The notes under the pieces are model-generated. The model was not told the origin of the DNA, did not search any database, and was given only the letters and a program-made list of their open reading frames with translations. This document shows positions 25,801-35,586 of a stretch of 64,000 nucleotides of DNA, in pieces (within the stretch, counting starts at the first letter, position 1; each line of letters starts with the position of its first letter). The translations under genes and the position numbers were made by a program. Source of the stretch: Pseudotabrizicola algicola. Lineage in GTDB: Bacteria > Pseudomonadota > Alphaproteobacteria > Rhodobacterales > Rhodobacteraceae. The DNA lies in assembly GCF_010915705.1 (NCBI RefSeq), contig NZ_JAAIKE010000005.1, forward strand, positions 62,001 through 126,000. The letters run 5' to 3'.

Positions 25801-26712
25801 TCACTCCGCCGAATCGCCCGCCCGCCCGCGCGCCAGGGCAAGCTGGTAGACCTCGCGCCGTGGCAGCCCGAAGGCATCGGCGATGGCGGCGGCCGCATCC
25901 TTCACGGTCATCGTGGCCAAGGCACGGTCCAGTGCAGCCTCCACCGTTCCGGCATCGGCCTGCACCGCTGCGCCGCGGCCGATCAGCAGCACGATTTCGC
26001 CCTTCACATCCCGCCCGTCATAGGCAGCCACCAGATCGGCCAAAGTGCCGCGGGTGACTTCTTCGAACCGTTTCGTCAGTTCCCGGCACACCACCGCTTC
26101 CCTCTCTGCTCCGAAGCATTGCACACAGACCCTTAATGTTTCCCGAATCCTCTTCGGGCTTTCATAGAGGATCAGGGTCGCCCCGACATGGGCCAGGCCG
26201 CTCAGAAAGCTTTGCCGCGCGGCCTTGGCGCTGGGGGGAAAGCCTGCGAACATGAAGCGGTCGGATGGCAGGCCCGAAACGGTCAGCGCGCAGAGCACCG
26301 CCGAGGCTCCGGGCGCGGCCAGCACCGGCAGGTCCTCCGCGATCGCCGCGCGCGCCAGACCGAAACCCGGGTCAGAGACCAGCGGCGTTCCCGCCTCCGA
26401 GGCATAGACCACCGATTTGCCCTTTTGCAGCGCGCGCATCAGGCGGGGCAGCGCCTGTGCCTCGTTGTGTTCATGATAAGGCACAAGCGGGCGGTCTTTC
26501 AGCGCAACTCCGTGGATTTCCATCAGATGCCGCAGGCTGCGGGTGTCTTCCGCCGCCAGCACATCCGCGCCCGCCAGCAGATCGAGCGCGCGCAGCGTGA
26601 TGTCGCGCGCCGCCCCGATTGGGGTGGCGATGAAATGCAGCCCCGGCGGAATGCCGCGCGCAGGGGCCGCATGGGCGCCCGCAGGCGGGGTCTGGAAAGC
26701 GTCTGCCGTCAT
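25801..26712 (-). CDS. rsmI: 16S rRNA (cytidine-1402-2'-O)-methyltransferase
   Basis: 303 residues from ATG 26712. Diagnostic elements are LHFIATPIGAARDITLRAL, LAAEDTRSLRHL, ASEAGTPLVSDPGF, LPVLAAPGASAVL and a LILYESPKRI segment. It methylates the ribose of C1402 in the decoding centre using S-adenosylmethionine. A C-terminal helical domain follows the catalytic part. It is divergent from the LpoA-like lipoprotein gene with an 87-bp shared regulatory gap. Confidence 0.96.
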   Translation of the reverse strand: MTADAFQTPPAGAHAAPARGIPPGLHFIATPIGAARDITLRALDLLAGADVLAAEDTRSLRHLMEIHGVALKDRPLVPYHEHNEAQALPRLMRALQKGKSVVYASEAGTPLVSDPGFGLARAAIAEDLPVLAAPGASAVLCALTVSGLPSDRFMFAGFPPSAKAARQSFLSGLAHVGATLILYESPKRIRETLRVCVQCFGAEREAVVCRELTKRFEEVTRGTLADLVAAYDGRDVKGEIVLLIGRGAAVQADAGTVEAALDRALATMTVKDAAAAIADAFGLPRREVYQLALARGRAGDSAE

Positions 26713-26799
26713 CGGATTGGTCCTGACAAGTTTACTTCGTGCGTCATTGCCCGTAAGTTCAGCCGATAAAGCTGCGCCTTTCCGGAAAAGGAAGTTCTT

Positions 26800-27978
26800 A
26801 TGTTGTCTGTTCTGAGCCGGGCCCGCAAGTCGCTGGGTCATGCCGCCGTTGCCTTGGCCGCCCTTGCGCTGGCCGCCTGTCAGCCCGCCACAGGCCCGGT
26901 CGCCGGTGGTCCGGCGGTTGATTCGTCCGCCCCCGTCATCGTGGCGCTGCTGGTTCCCTCGGGCTCCGGTCAGGCCAGTGACGAGCTCTTGGCCCGCTCC
27001 TTGCAGAATGCCGCGCGCCTTGCCGTCTCCGATCTGGGCGGCAACCGCATCGATCTGCGCGTCTACAACACCGCAGGCCAGCCCGCGACCGCGCAGGCGA
27101 TGGCGTCCAAGGCCATCGCAGACGGCGCCAAGATCATCCTCGGCCCGGTCTTCGCGCAAGAGGCAAATGCCGCCGGTGCCGCCGCACGGGCGCAAGGCGT
27201 CAACGTGCTGGCCTTCTCGAACAACCCCGACATCGCCGGGGGCAACGTCTTCATCCTCGGCCCCACCTTCGGCAACACCGCGACCCGTCTGGCCACCTAT
27301 GCGGTGCGCAACGGCAAGCGCCGCATCATGGTGGTGCATGACCAGAACACCGCAGGCCAGCTTGGCCGCACCGCCATCGAACAGGGCGTCGCCCGCGCCG
27401 GCGGCAGCGTCGTCGGGGTCGGCTCCTATGAATTCTCGCAAAACGGCGTCGTCTCTGCCGCCCCGCGCATCGCCGCCTCGGCCCGCGCCGCCAATGCCGA
27501 TGCCGTGTTCCTGACCGCCGACACTGCGGGCGCGCTGCCGCTGATCAGCCAGCTTCTGGCCGACAACGGGCTTGGCCCGGCCGCAACCCAGTTCATCGGC
27601 CTCACCCGCTGGGATATCCCGCAGGCCACGCTTGCCTTGCCCGGCGTGCAGGGCGGCTGGTTCGCCCTGCCCGATCCCGCGCTCTACGCACAATACGAAA
27701 GCCGCTATCAGACCGCCTTCGGCGAGCCGCCCCACCCGATCTCGGGGCTGGCCTATGATGGCATCGCCGCCATCGGCGCGCTGCTCAAGCAGGGCCGCTC
27801 CAACGCCCTGACCGGGCAGGCGCTGACACAATCGGCAGGCTTCGTCGGGGTGAACGGCATCTTCCGCCTGCGCTCGGACGGGCAGAACGAGCGGGGACTT
27901 GCGGTGGCACAGATCCGCAACAATCAGGTGATGATCATCGACCCCGCGCCGCGCAGCTTCGGCGGCGCCGGGTTCTAA
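26800..27978 (+). CDS. LpoA-like penicillin-binding protein activator, lipoprotein
   Basis: 392 residues. A lipoprotein signal ends at LALAAC, with the lipid-attached cysteine at residue 27. The mature part is a periplasmic-binding fold (VIVALLVPSGSG, KIILGPVFAQEANAAG, GKRRIMVVHDQN, GLAYDGIAAIGALL) like the C-terminal domain of LpoA. In E. coli LpoA spans from the outer membrane to activate PBP1A; the protein here lacks the N-terminal TPR part. The rsmI-lpoA-yraN association known from E. coli is kept, with rsmI divergent. Confidence 0.85.
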   Translation: MLSVLSRARKSLGHAAVALAALALAACQPATGPVAGGPAVDSSAPVIVALLVPSGSGQASDELLARSLQNAARLAVSDLGGNRIDLRVYNTAGQPATAQAMASKAIADGAKIILGPVFAQEANAAGAAARAQGVNVLAFSNNPDIAGGNVFILGPTFGNTATRLATYAVRNGKRRIMVVHDQNTAGQLGRTAIEQGVARAGGSVVGVGSYEFSQNGVVSAAPRIAASARAANADAVFLTADTAGALPLISQLLADNGLGPAATQFIGLTRWDIPQATLALPGVQGGWFALPDPALYAQYESRYQTAFGEPPHPISGLAYDGIAAIGALLKQGRSNALTGQALTQSAGFVGVNGIFRLRSDGQNERGLAVAQIRNNQVMIIDPAPRSFGGAGF

Positions 27979-27986
27979 GACAGATC

Positions 27987-30830
27987 ATGGCGCGCGCCGC
28001 CAAACCTGCGCAGCCGGGCTCCGGCGCAGCCCGCACGGCTGCGCCGGGCCTTGCCACGCCGCCCGCCTCCCTGTCATCGGCCCCTGCGCCAGACATGCTG
28101 CTGCCAGCGGACCAGATCTTCGATCAGACCGCCTGCCTTGCCGGGCTGACACAAGAGCTTGCCAAGGCCGACGACAGCCGCACGATGCGCAGCCTGACGG
28201 TGCAGCACCTGACCGAAGCGCGCAGCCGCGGCAACGCAGCCCTTGCCGAGGCGTTCACCAAGCGCCCGCATGACGCGCGGGCACTGGTGCTGGGGCAATC
28301 GGTGCTGACCGACGGGCTGGTGCGCGTCGCGCTCGAGGTGGCCTGCCGCTGGCTGCATCCCCTGTCCAACCCGACCGAGGCCGAACGCATCGCGGTGGTG
28401 GCCGTCGGTGGCTACGGCCGCGCCGAAATGGCCCCCGCCTCCGATGTCGACCTCTTGTTCCTCACCCCGTGGAAAACCACCCCCTGGGCGGAAAGCGTGG
28501 TCGAATCCATGCTCTACATCCTGTGGGACCTGAAGCTGAAGGTCGGCCATGCCACCCGCACCGTGAAGGATTGCATCCGGCTCGGGCGCGAGGACATCAC
28601 CATCCGCACCGCCCTTCTGGAACACCGCTTCATCGCCGGACACGAACCGCTCGCCACCGAACTGGGTGACAGGCTCTGGTCGGACCTCTTCCGCAACTCC
28701 GGCCCCGAATTCATCGAGGCCAAGCTCTCGGAACGCGCCGAACGCCACAAGCGCCAGGGCGGCCAGCGCTATGTGCTGGAGCCCAATGTCAAGGAGGGCA
28801 AGGGCGGGTTGCGCGACCTGCAAACGCTTTACTGGATCGGCAAATACCTGCACCGCGTGCCCGCCGCGCGCGAGCTTGTCGCGGTCGGCCTCTTCCGCCC
28901 CGAGGAATACGACACCTTCCGCACCGCCGAGGAATTCCTCTGGGCCGTGCGCTGCCACCTGCATTACATCTCGGGCCGCGCGATGGACCAGCTCACCTTC
29001 GACCTGCAGGTCGAGGTGGCCGACCGCATGGGCTACCGCGACGCAGGGGGCCGCCGCGCGGTGGAAATCTTCATGCAGGACTACTTCCGCCACGCCACCC
29101 GCGTGGGCGAACTCACCCGCATCTTCCTTACCGAACTCGAGGCCCGCCACGCCAAGCCCGAAGCCAGCCTCTTCGGCATCTTCAAGCGCAAGAAACGCGT
29201 GCGCGAGGGCTACCGCCTGATCCAGGGCCGCATCGACGTGGTGGACGAGGTCGCCTTCCTGCAAGACCCGCTCAACCTGTTGCGCATCTTCGAAGAGGCC
29301 CTGCGCACCGGCTATCTCCTCCACCCCAACGTCATGCGGATGATCGCGGCCAACCTGTCGCTCATCGACGATTCCGTGCGCGACAACCCCGAGGCGGTGC
29401 GCCTGTTCACCGACATGCTGCTCAAACACGGCAACCCCGAACGCGCCCTGCGCCGGATGAACGAGCTTGGCGTGCTTGGCGCCTTCATCCCCGATTTCGA
29501 GCGCATCGTCGCGATGATGCAGTTCAACGTCTACCACCACTACACGGTGGACGAACACATCATCCAGACCATCTCGGTGCTGGCCCAGATCGAACGCGGC
29601 GAACTGGTCGAGGAACTGCCCATCGCCTCGCGCATCCTCTCGGGCGCGGTCAACCGCAAGGTGCTCTACATCGCGCTCCTCCTGCACGACATCGGCAAGG
29701 GCCGCCCCGAAGACCATTCCATCATCGGCGCGCAGATGGCCCGCCGCATCGCGCCCCGCCTCGGCCTCACCCCCGAGGAGGTGGAGACCGTCGAATGGCT
29801 GGTGCGCTATCACCTGCTGATGTCCGATGTGGCGCAAAAGCGCGACATCGGCGATCCGCGCACGCTGCGCGACTTTGCCAAGGCGGTAAAGACCCGCAAG
29901 CGGCTCGACCTTCTGACCGTCCTCACTGTCTGCGACATCCGCGGCGTCGGCCCGGGCACATGGAACAACTGGAAAGCCATGCTCTTGCGCAGGCTTTACA
30001 ACGAAACCGCCGAGGCGCTGGAAAACGGGCTGGAAAACGTCAACCGCACCAAACGCGAGGACGAAGGCAAGAAGGCCCTGCGCATCGCACTGGCCGACTG
30101 GCCGCAAGCCGACATCCGCGCCGAACTCGCGCGCCATTACCCGCCCTACTGGCAGGGCCTGCCCACCGAAACCCAGGCGGTGTTCGCGCGCCTCCTGCGC
30201 GGCCTTGCCGATGACGAAATCCGCATCGACCTGCACCCCGAGCCTGACCGTGACGCCACCCGCGCCGCCTTTGCGCTGGCCGATCATCCGGGCATCTTCT
30301 CGCGCCTTGCAGGTGCGCTGGCCCTTGTCGGGGCCAATGTCGTCGACGCGCGCACCTACACATCCAAGGATGGCTACGCCACCGCCGTGTTCTGGGTGCA
30401 GGATGGCGAAGGCAAGCCCTATGACGAGGCCCGCCTGCCCCGCCTGCGCGGCATGATCGAAAAGACCCTGCGCGGTCAGGTCGTCGCCCGCGACGCGCTG
30501 AAAGACCGCGACAAGGTCAAGAAGCGCGAAAGCGAATTCCGCTTCCCGACCCATATCACCTTCGACAACGAAGGGTCCGACATCTACACCATCGTCGAGG
30601 TGGACACCCGCGACCGCCCGGGCCTGCTCTATGACCTCACCCGCACGCTGGCCAACAACAACATCTACATCGCAAGCGCCGTCATCGCGACCTACGGGGC
30701 GCAGGTCGTCGACAGCTTTTACGTCAAGGACATGTTCGGGTTGAAAATCCACGCCAGACCCAAGCAAGAGGCTTTGGAGAAAAAGCTGCGCCAGGCCATT
30801 CTGGAAGGCCGGGAGCGCGCCGCAACATGA
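27987..30830 (+). CDS. glnD: Bifunctional [protein-PII] uridylyltransferase / uridylyl-removing enzyme
   Basis: 947 residues. The nucleotidyltransferase domain (GGYGRAEMAPASDVDLLF, about residues 140-157) carries the two catalytic aspartates. The HD domain (LLLHDIGKGRPEDHS, about 563-577) removes UMP. Two ACT domains follow, near 765 and 867-940 (VDTRDRPGLLYDLTRTL), which sense glutamine. GlnD sets nitrogen status by modifying PII. The gene begins 8 bp after the lpoA-like stop and overlaps murJ by 4 bp. Confidence 0.97.
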   Translation: MARAAKPAQPGSGAARTAAPGLATPPASLSSAPAPDMLLPADQIFDQTACLAGLTQELAKADDSRTMRSLTVQHLTEARSRGNAALAEAFTKRPHDARALVLGQSVLTDGLVRVALEVACRWLHPLSNPTEAERIAVVAVGGYGRAEMAPASDVDLLFLTPWKTTPWAESVVESMLYILWDLKLKVGHATRTVKDCIRLGREDITIRTALLEHRFIAGHEPLATELGDRLWSDLFRNSGPEFIEAKLSERAERHKRQGGQRYVLEPNVKEGKGGLRDLQTLYWIGKYLHRVPAARELVAVGLFRPEEYDTFRTAEEFLWAVRCHLHYISGRAMDQLTFDLQVEVADRMGYRDAGGRRAVEIFMQDYFRHATRVGELTRIFLTELEARHAKPEASLFGIFKRKKRVREGYRLIQGRIDVVDEVAFLQDPLNLLRIFEEALRTGYLLHPNVMRMIAANLSLIDDSVRDNPEAVRLFTDMLLKHGNPERALRRMNELGVLGAFIPDFERIVAMMQFNVYHHYTVDEHIIQTISVLAQIERGELVEELPIASRILSGAVNRKVLYIALLLHDIGKGRPEDHSIIGAQMARRIAPRLGLTPEEVETVEWLVRYHLLMSDVAQKRDIGDPRTLRDFAKAVKTRKRLDLLTVLTVCDIRGVGPGTWNNWKAMLLRRLYNETAEALENGLENVNRTKREDEGKKALRIALADWPQADIRAELARHYPPYWQGLPTETQAVFARLLRGLADDEIRIDLHPEPDRDATRAAFALADHPGIFSRLAGALALVGANVVDARTYTSKDGYATAVFWVQDGEGKPYDEARLPRLRGMIEKTLRGQVVARDALKDRDKVKKRESEFRFPTHITFDNEGSDIYTIVEVDTRDRPGLLYDLTRTLANNNIYIASAVIATYGAQVVDSFYVKDMFGLKIHARPKQEALEKKLRQAILEGRERAAT

Positions 30831-32374
30831 AACCCATCCGGCTGATCCGCTCGATCATGGTGGTCGGCGGCTGGACTCTGCTCTCGCGCGGGGCCGGCTT
30901 TGCGCGCGACATCATGATGGCCGCCTATCTGGGCGCAGGCCCGGTGGCCGAAGCCTTCCTGATCGCCTTTTCCCTGCCCAACATGTTCCGCCGCTTCTTT
31001 GCCGAAGGTGCCTTCAACATGGCCTTCGTGCCGATGTTCGCCAAAAAGCTCGAAGGCGGCGAGGATGCCAAGGGCTTTGCCCGCGATGCGTTTTCGGGGC
31101 TGGCGGGCATCCTGATCCTGTTCTCTCTGCTCGGCACGCTGGCGATGCCGTGGCTGGTCTGGGCGATGGCCTCGGGCTTTGCGGGGGACGAACGCTTTGA
31201 TCTCGCGGTGCTCTATGGCCGCATCGGGTTTTCCTACATCCTGTTCATCAGCCTTGTCGCGCTTCTGTCGGGCGTGCTGAACGCCTTCGGCCGCTTTACC
31301 GAGGCCTCTTTCGTGCCTGTGCTGATGAACCTGATGTTCATCGCCGCCATGCTGCTTGCCGACCGTTTCGGCTGGGATATGGGCCTGACCCTCGCATGGA
31401 CGGTGCCGGTGACAGGGGTGGCGCAATTTGCCTTCACATGGTGGGCCGCCGCCCGCGTCGGCTTTGCGCTGGTGCCGTCATGGCCCAGAATGACGCCCGA
31501 GTTGAAGCGCCTCTTCATCATCGCCGCCCCTGCCGTGCTGGCGGGCGGGGTGGTGCAGATCAACCTGCTGGTGGGCCGTCAGGTCGCCAGCTTCACCGAA
31601 GGCGCGGTGGCATGGCTCTCCTATGCCGACCGGCTCTATCAACTGCCCTTGGGCGTCGTCGGCATCGCCATCGGCACCGTGCTTCTGCCCGACCTCTCGC
31701 GCCGCCTGCGGGCAGGCGATGCGCAGGGCGGGCGTGACAGCTTCAATCGCGGCACCGAATTCGCGCTGGCGCTGACCTTTCCGGCGGCGGTGGCGCTGGT
31801 GGTCATCGCCATGCCGCTCTGCTCGGTGCTGTTCCAGCGCGGGGCCTTCGGGCCGGATGACACCGCCAATACCGCAATGGCGCTCGCCGCCTATGGCATG
31901 GGCCTGCCGGCCTTCGTGTTCCAGAAGGTTCTCCAACCGCTCTACTATGCGCGCGAAGATACCAGACGCCCGTTCCGCTATGCGGTGATCTGCATGATCG
32001 TGAACGCGCTCATCGCCATCGGGCTGATGCCGGTGATCGGCTTTGTCGCGGCGGCACTGGCGACCACGCTTTCGGCCTGGGTGATGGTCTGGCAACTCTG
32101 GCGCGGCAGTCGCGGCATGGGGCCGGAAGCGCAGTTTGACGACCGGTTCCGCGCCCGCGCATGGCGGATCGTGCTGGCCTCGCTTGCGATGGGCGGGGTG
32201 CTTCTGGCGGCGATGACGGCGCTCGGCCCGATGCTCGGCACCGAAGGGCTGCGCTACCTCGGCCTCGCGCTGCTGATCGCCTCGGGCATCGTGGCCTATT
32301 TCGGCCTCGGCACCCTGATCGGGGCCTTCCGCCTGTCCGATTTCAAATCCGCCCTGCGCCGCAATCGCAGTTGA
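30827..32374 (+). CDS. murJ: Lipid II flippase MurJ
   Basis: 515 residues with about 14 membrane segments. It opens IRSIMVVGGWTLLSRGAGFARDIMMAA and contains FRRFFAEGAFNMAFVPMFA, both hallmarks of the MviN/MurJ branch of the MOP superfamily. It flips lipid II across the inner membrane for peptidoglycan synthesis. The ATG overlaps the glnD stop (ATGA), the usual glnD-murJ pair. A strong hairpin follows. Confidence 0.96.
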   Translation: MKPIRLIRSIMVVGGWTLLSRGAGFARDIMMAAYLGAGPVAEAFLIAFSLPNMFRRFFAEGAFNMAFVPMFAKKLEGGEDAKGFARDAFSGLAGILILFSLLGTLAMPWLVWAMASGFAGDERFDLAVLYGRIGFSYILFISLVALLSGVLNAFGRFTEASFVPVLMNLMFIAAMLLADRFGWDMGLTLAWTVPVTGVAQFAFTWWAAARVGFALVPSWPRMTPELKRLFIIAAPAVLAGGVVQINLLVGRQVASFTEGAVAWLSYADRLYQLPLGVVGIAIGTVLLPDLSRRLRAGDAQGGRDSFNRGTEFALALTFPAAVALVVIAMPLCSVLFQRGAFGPDDTANTAMALAAYGMGLPAFVFQKVLQPLYYAREDTRRPFRYAVICMIVNALIAIGLMPVIGFVAAALATTLSAWVMVWQLWRGSRGMGPEAQFDDRFRARAWRIVLASLAMGGVLLAAMTALGPMLGTEGLRYLGLALLIASGIVAYFGLGTLIGAFRLSDFKSALRRNRS

Positions 32375-32381
32375 CCCGCCC

Positions 32382-32443
32382 CTCATCCGGCCTGATGGCC
32401 GTCTTCGGTCGCACCAGCGAAGGCGGCCATCAGGCCGGATGAG
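32382..32443. terminator. 26-bp hairpin downstream of murJ
   Basis: Arms 32382-32407 and 32418-32443 pair over 26 bp with a single G-T wobble and a 10-base loop. It lies 7 bp after the murJ stop, between converging genes. There is no T-tract. The long near-perfect stem also suggests a possible palindromic repeat family member. Confidence 0.7.
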
Positions 32444-32526
32444 CGGGACAAAAGGTTAAGACCACGTTAAACCGGAAATCTAAACCTTTGATTTCATTGA
32501 GTTCGCGCCTGTGTAACACAGCGGTT

Positions 32527-33213
32527 CTACCGCTGGCGCATCTTCTCCAGCACCCGCCCCCAGCCACCGGGGCTGACCACGAAAGACAGGGCAAAGCCGG
32601 TGGCAAATCCCGTCAGGTCCGCCACCCATTCATACCCGCCCCCGAACAGCAGCCCGAAGATCAGCTGGATGCCCAGGAGGAACCCGATCAGCGTGAAGGC
32701 CCGGTATTTGTTGGCCCCCACCGCCGCCAGATTGACCCAGAGCAGGAAGGTGAACCCCCCGATCAACCCGTAGACCGGCGGATACCCCCCGATCAACGGC
32801 GCCCGCACGCCGGGCAGGATCAGGGTATAGACCAGCGCCCCCCCGATGGCCGAGGCAAAGAAGATCAGCAGCACCGCCCACCAGCGGAACACCTCCCCCA
32901 CCATCTTTCCCAAGGCCAGCAGGATCACGACCACGAACAGCACATGGGTCAGGCTGCCATGCACGAAAGGATAGCTGACCAGCCGGTGCATCCCGTCCAG
33001 CGGATACTGCCCGGTGTCGAGGAGATACCGCATGAGGTCGGGCGAGAAGGCAAAGCGTTCCAGCGCCTGCAAGCGCCAGCCGATCCCCTCCGCCCCGCCC
33101 ACAAGCCCCGCCCCCGCCGCGGCCAGCACCAGTTCCATCGCGATCATCGGCAAGGCCAGCACCCAGACCACCATCGGCAGCGGGTTCAGGGGGGCGGCGT
33201 TCATGTCCTGCAT
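32527..33213 (-). CDS. Rhomboid-family membrane protein lacking the catalytic residues
   Basis: 228 residues from ATG 33213 (ATG 33204 also possible), with six or so membrane segments. The fold signature is kept: SYPFVHGSLTHVLFVVVILLALGKMVGE corresponds to the H-x-x-x-x-H helix of rhomboids. Where the active-site GASG should be, the sequence is GGYPPVYGLIGG, without a serine. In the last helix the expected histidine is replaced by aspartate (VADLTGFATGFAL). It is therefore probably a pseudoprotease that binds membrane proteins without cutting them. It is divergent from trpS with an 88-bp gap. Confidence 0.8.
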   Translation of the reverse strand: MQDMNAAPLNPLPMVVWVLALPMIAMELVLAAAGAGLVGGAEGIGWRLQALERFAFSPDLMRYLLDTGQYPLDGMHRLVSYPFVHGSLTHVLFVVVILLALGKMVGEVFRWWAVLLIFFASAIGGALVYTLILPGVRAPLIGGYPPVYGLIGGFTFLLWVNLAAVGANKYRAFTLIGFLLGIQLIFGLLFGGGYEWVADLTGFATGFALSFVVSPGGWGRVLEKMRQR

Positions 33214-33301
33214 CGCAAACTCCTCGCGGGGCCAGCATGATTGACGCCCCCTTGCCCATGGATTACGCCAGCGGCAGGACTTTATCCAGATGGAGACGAC
33301 C

Positions 33302-34348
33302 ATGTCAGAGACTTCGGCGGTCCACACGCCGCAAGCCTTCACGCCGCGTATCTTCTCGGGAATCCAGCCCTCGGGCGGACTGACCCTTGGCAATTACCTC
33401 GGCGCTCTGAAACGCTTTGCCGAAAAGCAGAACGAGGGCATCCAGACAATCTATTGCCTCGTCGACATGCACGCCATCACCGTCTGGCAAGACCCCGCGA
33501 AGTTGCGCCAGCAAACCCGTGAGGGCGCGGCGGCCTTCATCGCCTCGGGCGTCGATCCGGCGCGCTCGATCCTGTTCAACCAGAGTCAGGTCAGCGCCCA
33601 TGCGGAACTCGCGTGGATCTTCAACTGCGTTGCCCGTCTGGGCTGGATGAACCGGATGACCCAGTTCAAGGACAAGGCGGGCAAGAATGCCGAGGCCGCG
33701 TCGCTGGGCCTCTACGCCTATCCGGCGCTGATGGCGGCCGACATCATGGCCTATCACGCGACCCATGTTCCGGTGGGCGAGGACCAGAAGCAGCATCTGG
33801 AACTGACCCGCGACATCGCCACCAAGTTCAACCACGACTACGGCGTCGATTTCTTTCCCATCGTCGAGCCGTTGATCGAAGGTGCCGCTACCCGCGTGAT
33901 GTCCTTGCGCGACGGCACCAAGAAAATGTCGAAGTCTGATCCGTCGGACCAGAGCCGCATCAACCTGACCGATGACGCCGACGCCATCGCCGCCAAGATC
34001 CGCAAGGCCAAGACCGACCCCGAGCCCCTGCCCGACAGCCTTGACGGGCTGAAAGACCGGCCCGAAGCGCGCAATCTGGTGAACATCTACGCCGCGCTTG
34101 CGGGAATGACGGCGGCAGAGGTGATCGCCGAACACGCCGGCGCACAGTTCGGCACCTTCAAACCCCGGTTGGCCGATCTGGCCGTGTCGGTGATGGCCCC
34201 GATCACAACCGAGATGAATCGCCTCATGCAGGACCCTGCCGAGATCGACCGCATTCTGGGCGAAGGGGCCGACCGTGCCGAAGCCATTGCACGCCCGATC
34301 CTGACGCAGGTTTATGACATTGTCGGCATGATCCGGTCGCGTCGCTGA
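33302..34348 (+). CDS. trpS: Tryptophanyl-tRNA synthetase
   Basis: 348 residues from ATG 33302, chosen over ATG 33290 because GGAG sits 8 bases before it. Class I motifs are [16 protein letters not shown] (HIGH equivalent) and KKMSKSDPS (KMSKS). [15 protein letters not shown] is also typical. It charges tRNA-Trp. A hairpin at 34396-34421 separates it from the next gene. Confidence 0.97.
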   Translation: MSETSAVHTPQAFTPRIFSGIQPSGGLTLGNYLGALKRFAEKQNEGIQTIYCLVDMHAITVWQDPAKLRQQTREGAAAFIASGVDPARSILFNQSQVSAHAELAWIFNCVARLGWMNRMTQFKDKAGKNAEAASLGLYAYPALMAADIMAYHATHVPVGEDQKQHLELTRDIATKFNHDYGVDFFPIVEPLIEGAATRVMSLRDGTKKMSKSDPSDQSRINLTDDADAIAAKIRKAKTDPEPLPDSLDGLKDRPEARNLVNIYAALAGMTAAEVIAEHAGAQFGTFKPRLADLAVSVMAPITTEMNRLMQDPAEIDRILGEGADRAEAIARPILTQVYDIVGMIRSRR

Positions 34349-34395
34349 CCTCTGGCGGACGCGCGCGGCACCGCGCAACGGCATGCAGGGTGGAA

Positions 34396-34421
34396 AGGGC
34401 TGGGACGCCCTGCCCAGCCCT
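34396..34421. terminator. Hairpin downstream of trpS
   Basis: A perfect 9-bp stem, AGGGCTGGG (34396-34404) with CCCAGCCCT (34413-34421), and an 8-base loop. It ends 16 bp before the ATG of the next gene. No T-tract is visible, so it could be a terminator or an attenuating structure in the leader of the 34437 gene. Confidence 0.5.
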
Positions 34422-34436
34422 GTTATCCTGCCTGCG

Positions 34437-35489
34437 ATGAAGCGTCTGCTGCGTGCCCTTTTGCTGCTTGCCTTCGCGGGGTCTCTGACGGTGACCCTGC
34501 GCGCAGGCTATCAGATTGCCAATACCCCCGCGCTGCGCCCGCTGATCGACCGCAGCGCGGCCGAGATCGAGGCGGCGACCGACCGCATGATGGCGCGCGA
34601 GGCAACGCCTGACCGGCTGGCGGCCCTGATCGAGGCGCGTCTTGACGAAAGCCCGCGCAACTGGGTTGCGCTGACAGCTCTGGCCGAAGTGTCCGAGGCG
34701 CAGGGCTATCCGCTGCCCGCAAGCTATGCGCAGGCATGGGAGGAAGAGTCGGGGCTGATGGCCCTATCCGGTGATTGCCTTGCCTGCATGTGGGACATAA
34801 ACGCCTGTTCCCTCTCCACCGCCCTGATCTGCAAGGCGCCGATCTTTCTGACTCCGGTGGAGGACCTGCGCGGCGTGGTCAAGGCAGGGGCGGACTACAG
34901 CCTTGGCCGGCCGATTGACCAACTGGACCTCGGGCTTTCGGTGCTGGGGTTGGGGGCCACCGCCGCCTTTGTTGCGACGGGCGGCACTTCGGCCACGGTC
35001 AAGGCCGGAACGGCGACGATCCGGCTCGCGCGCGGAATGGGACGGCTTTCGCCTGCCTTGGGCGCGCGGATGACGGGTGCGGTGACAGACGGCATCCGTT
35101 GGGCCGACCTGCCGATGGTGCGCAGCGCCGACGATGCGGCGGCACTGCTGCGCACGGATGCCCTGCGTCCGCTGGCTGAAACGGTTGCCGACCTTGGCCG
35201 CATGGCCGATGCCACGGGCCCCGTCCCCGCGCTGCACCTGCTGCCTCTTGTCGACGACGCGACCGACGCACGGCGACTGGCCAATGCAGCCGAGGCGCTG
35301 GGGCCAAAGACCGTGTCCCGCGCCGAGGTGCTGGGCAAATCGCGCCTGCTGCGGGCCACCCTCCGCTATGGCGATGAGGCGGTGGCGCTGATCGTGGGTC
35401 TGGTGGGGGCGCTGCTGTCTTTCGCGATGCTGCTGGCCGGAATGGTGCAGAGCATGGTGATCCGCCGGCTGCGCGCCCGTGTCACATGA
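34437..35489 (+). CDS. Unrecognised membrane protein with a cysteine cluster
   Basis: 350 residues from ATG 34437. An N-terminal membrane anchor or signal (LLRALLLLAFAGSLTVTL) precedes a predicted periplasmic region. A cysteine-rich stretch follows near residues 117-142 (GDCLACMWDINAC then CKAPIF), giving C-x2-C-x6-C and a further cysteine. A glycine/alanine-rich hydrophobic stretch near 160-190 and a C-terminal membrane segment (VALIVGLVGALLSFAMLLAGMV) suggest at least two to three spans. I do not recognise the family. It lies between trpS and a classical terminator. Confidence 0.7.
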   Translation: MKRLLRALLLLAFAGSLTVTLRAGYQIANTPALRPLIDRSAAEIEAATDRMMAREATPDRLAALIEARLDESPRNWVALTALAEVSEAQGYPLPASYAQAWEEESGLMALSGDCLACMWDINACSLSTALICKAPIFLTPVEDLRGVVKAGADYSLGRPIDQLDLGLSVLGLGATAAFVATGGTSATVKAGTATIRLARGMGRLSPALGARMTGAVTDGIRWADLPMVRSADDAAALLRTDALRPLAETVADLGRMADATGPVPALHLLPLVDDATDARRLANAAEALGPKTVSRAEVLGKSRLLRATLRYGDEAVALIVGLVGALLSFAMLLAGMVQSMVIRRLRARVT

Positions 35490-35586
35490 TTGACGCCGAG
35501 CGCGGCTATGTCTTGCCGCAGGCGGGCCTTTCCCGAACCGTCGCTGCCACGAGGGTCTTTCCCCGGCCCTGTGCGGCCCGCTTTTT

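Noticed and set aside
28074-30767. A very long open frame (about 897 codons) on the strand opposite glnD
   Set aside because: It is a by-product of GC-rich codon use in glnD; its translation has low-complexity composition and no recognised domain, whereas glnD has all its domains.
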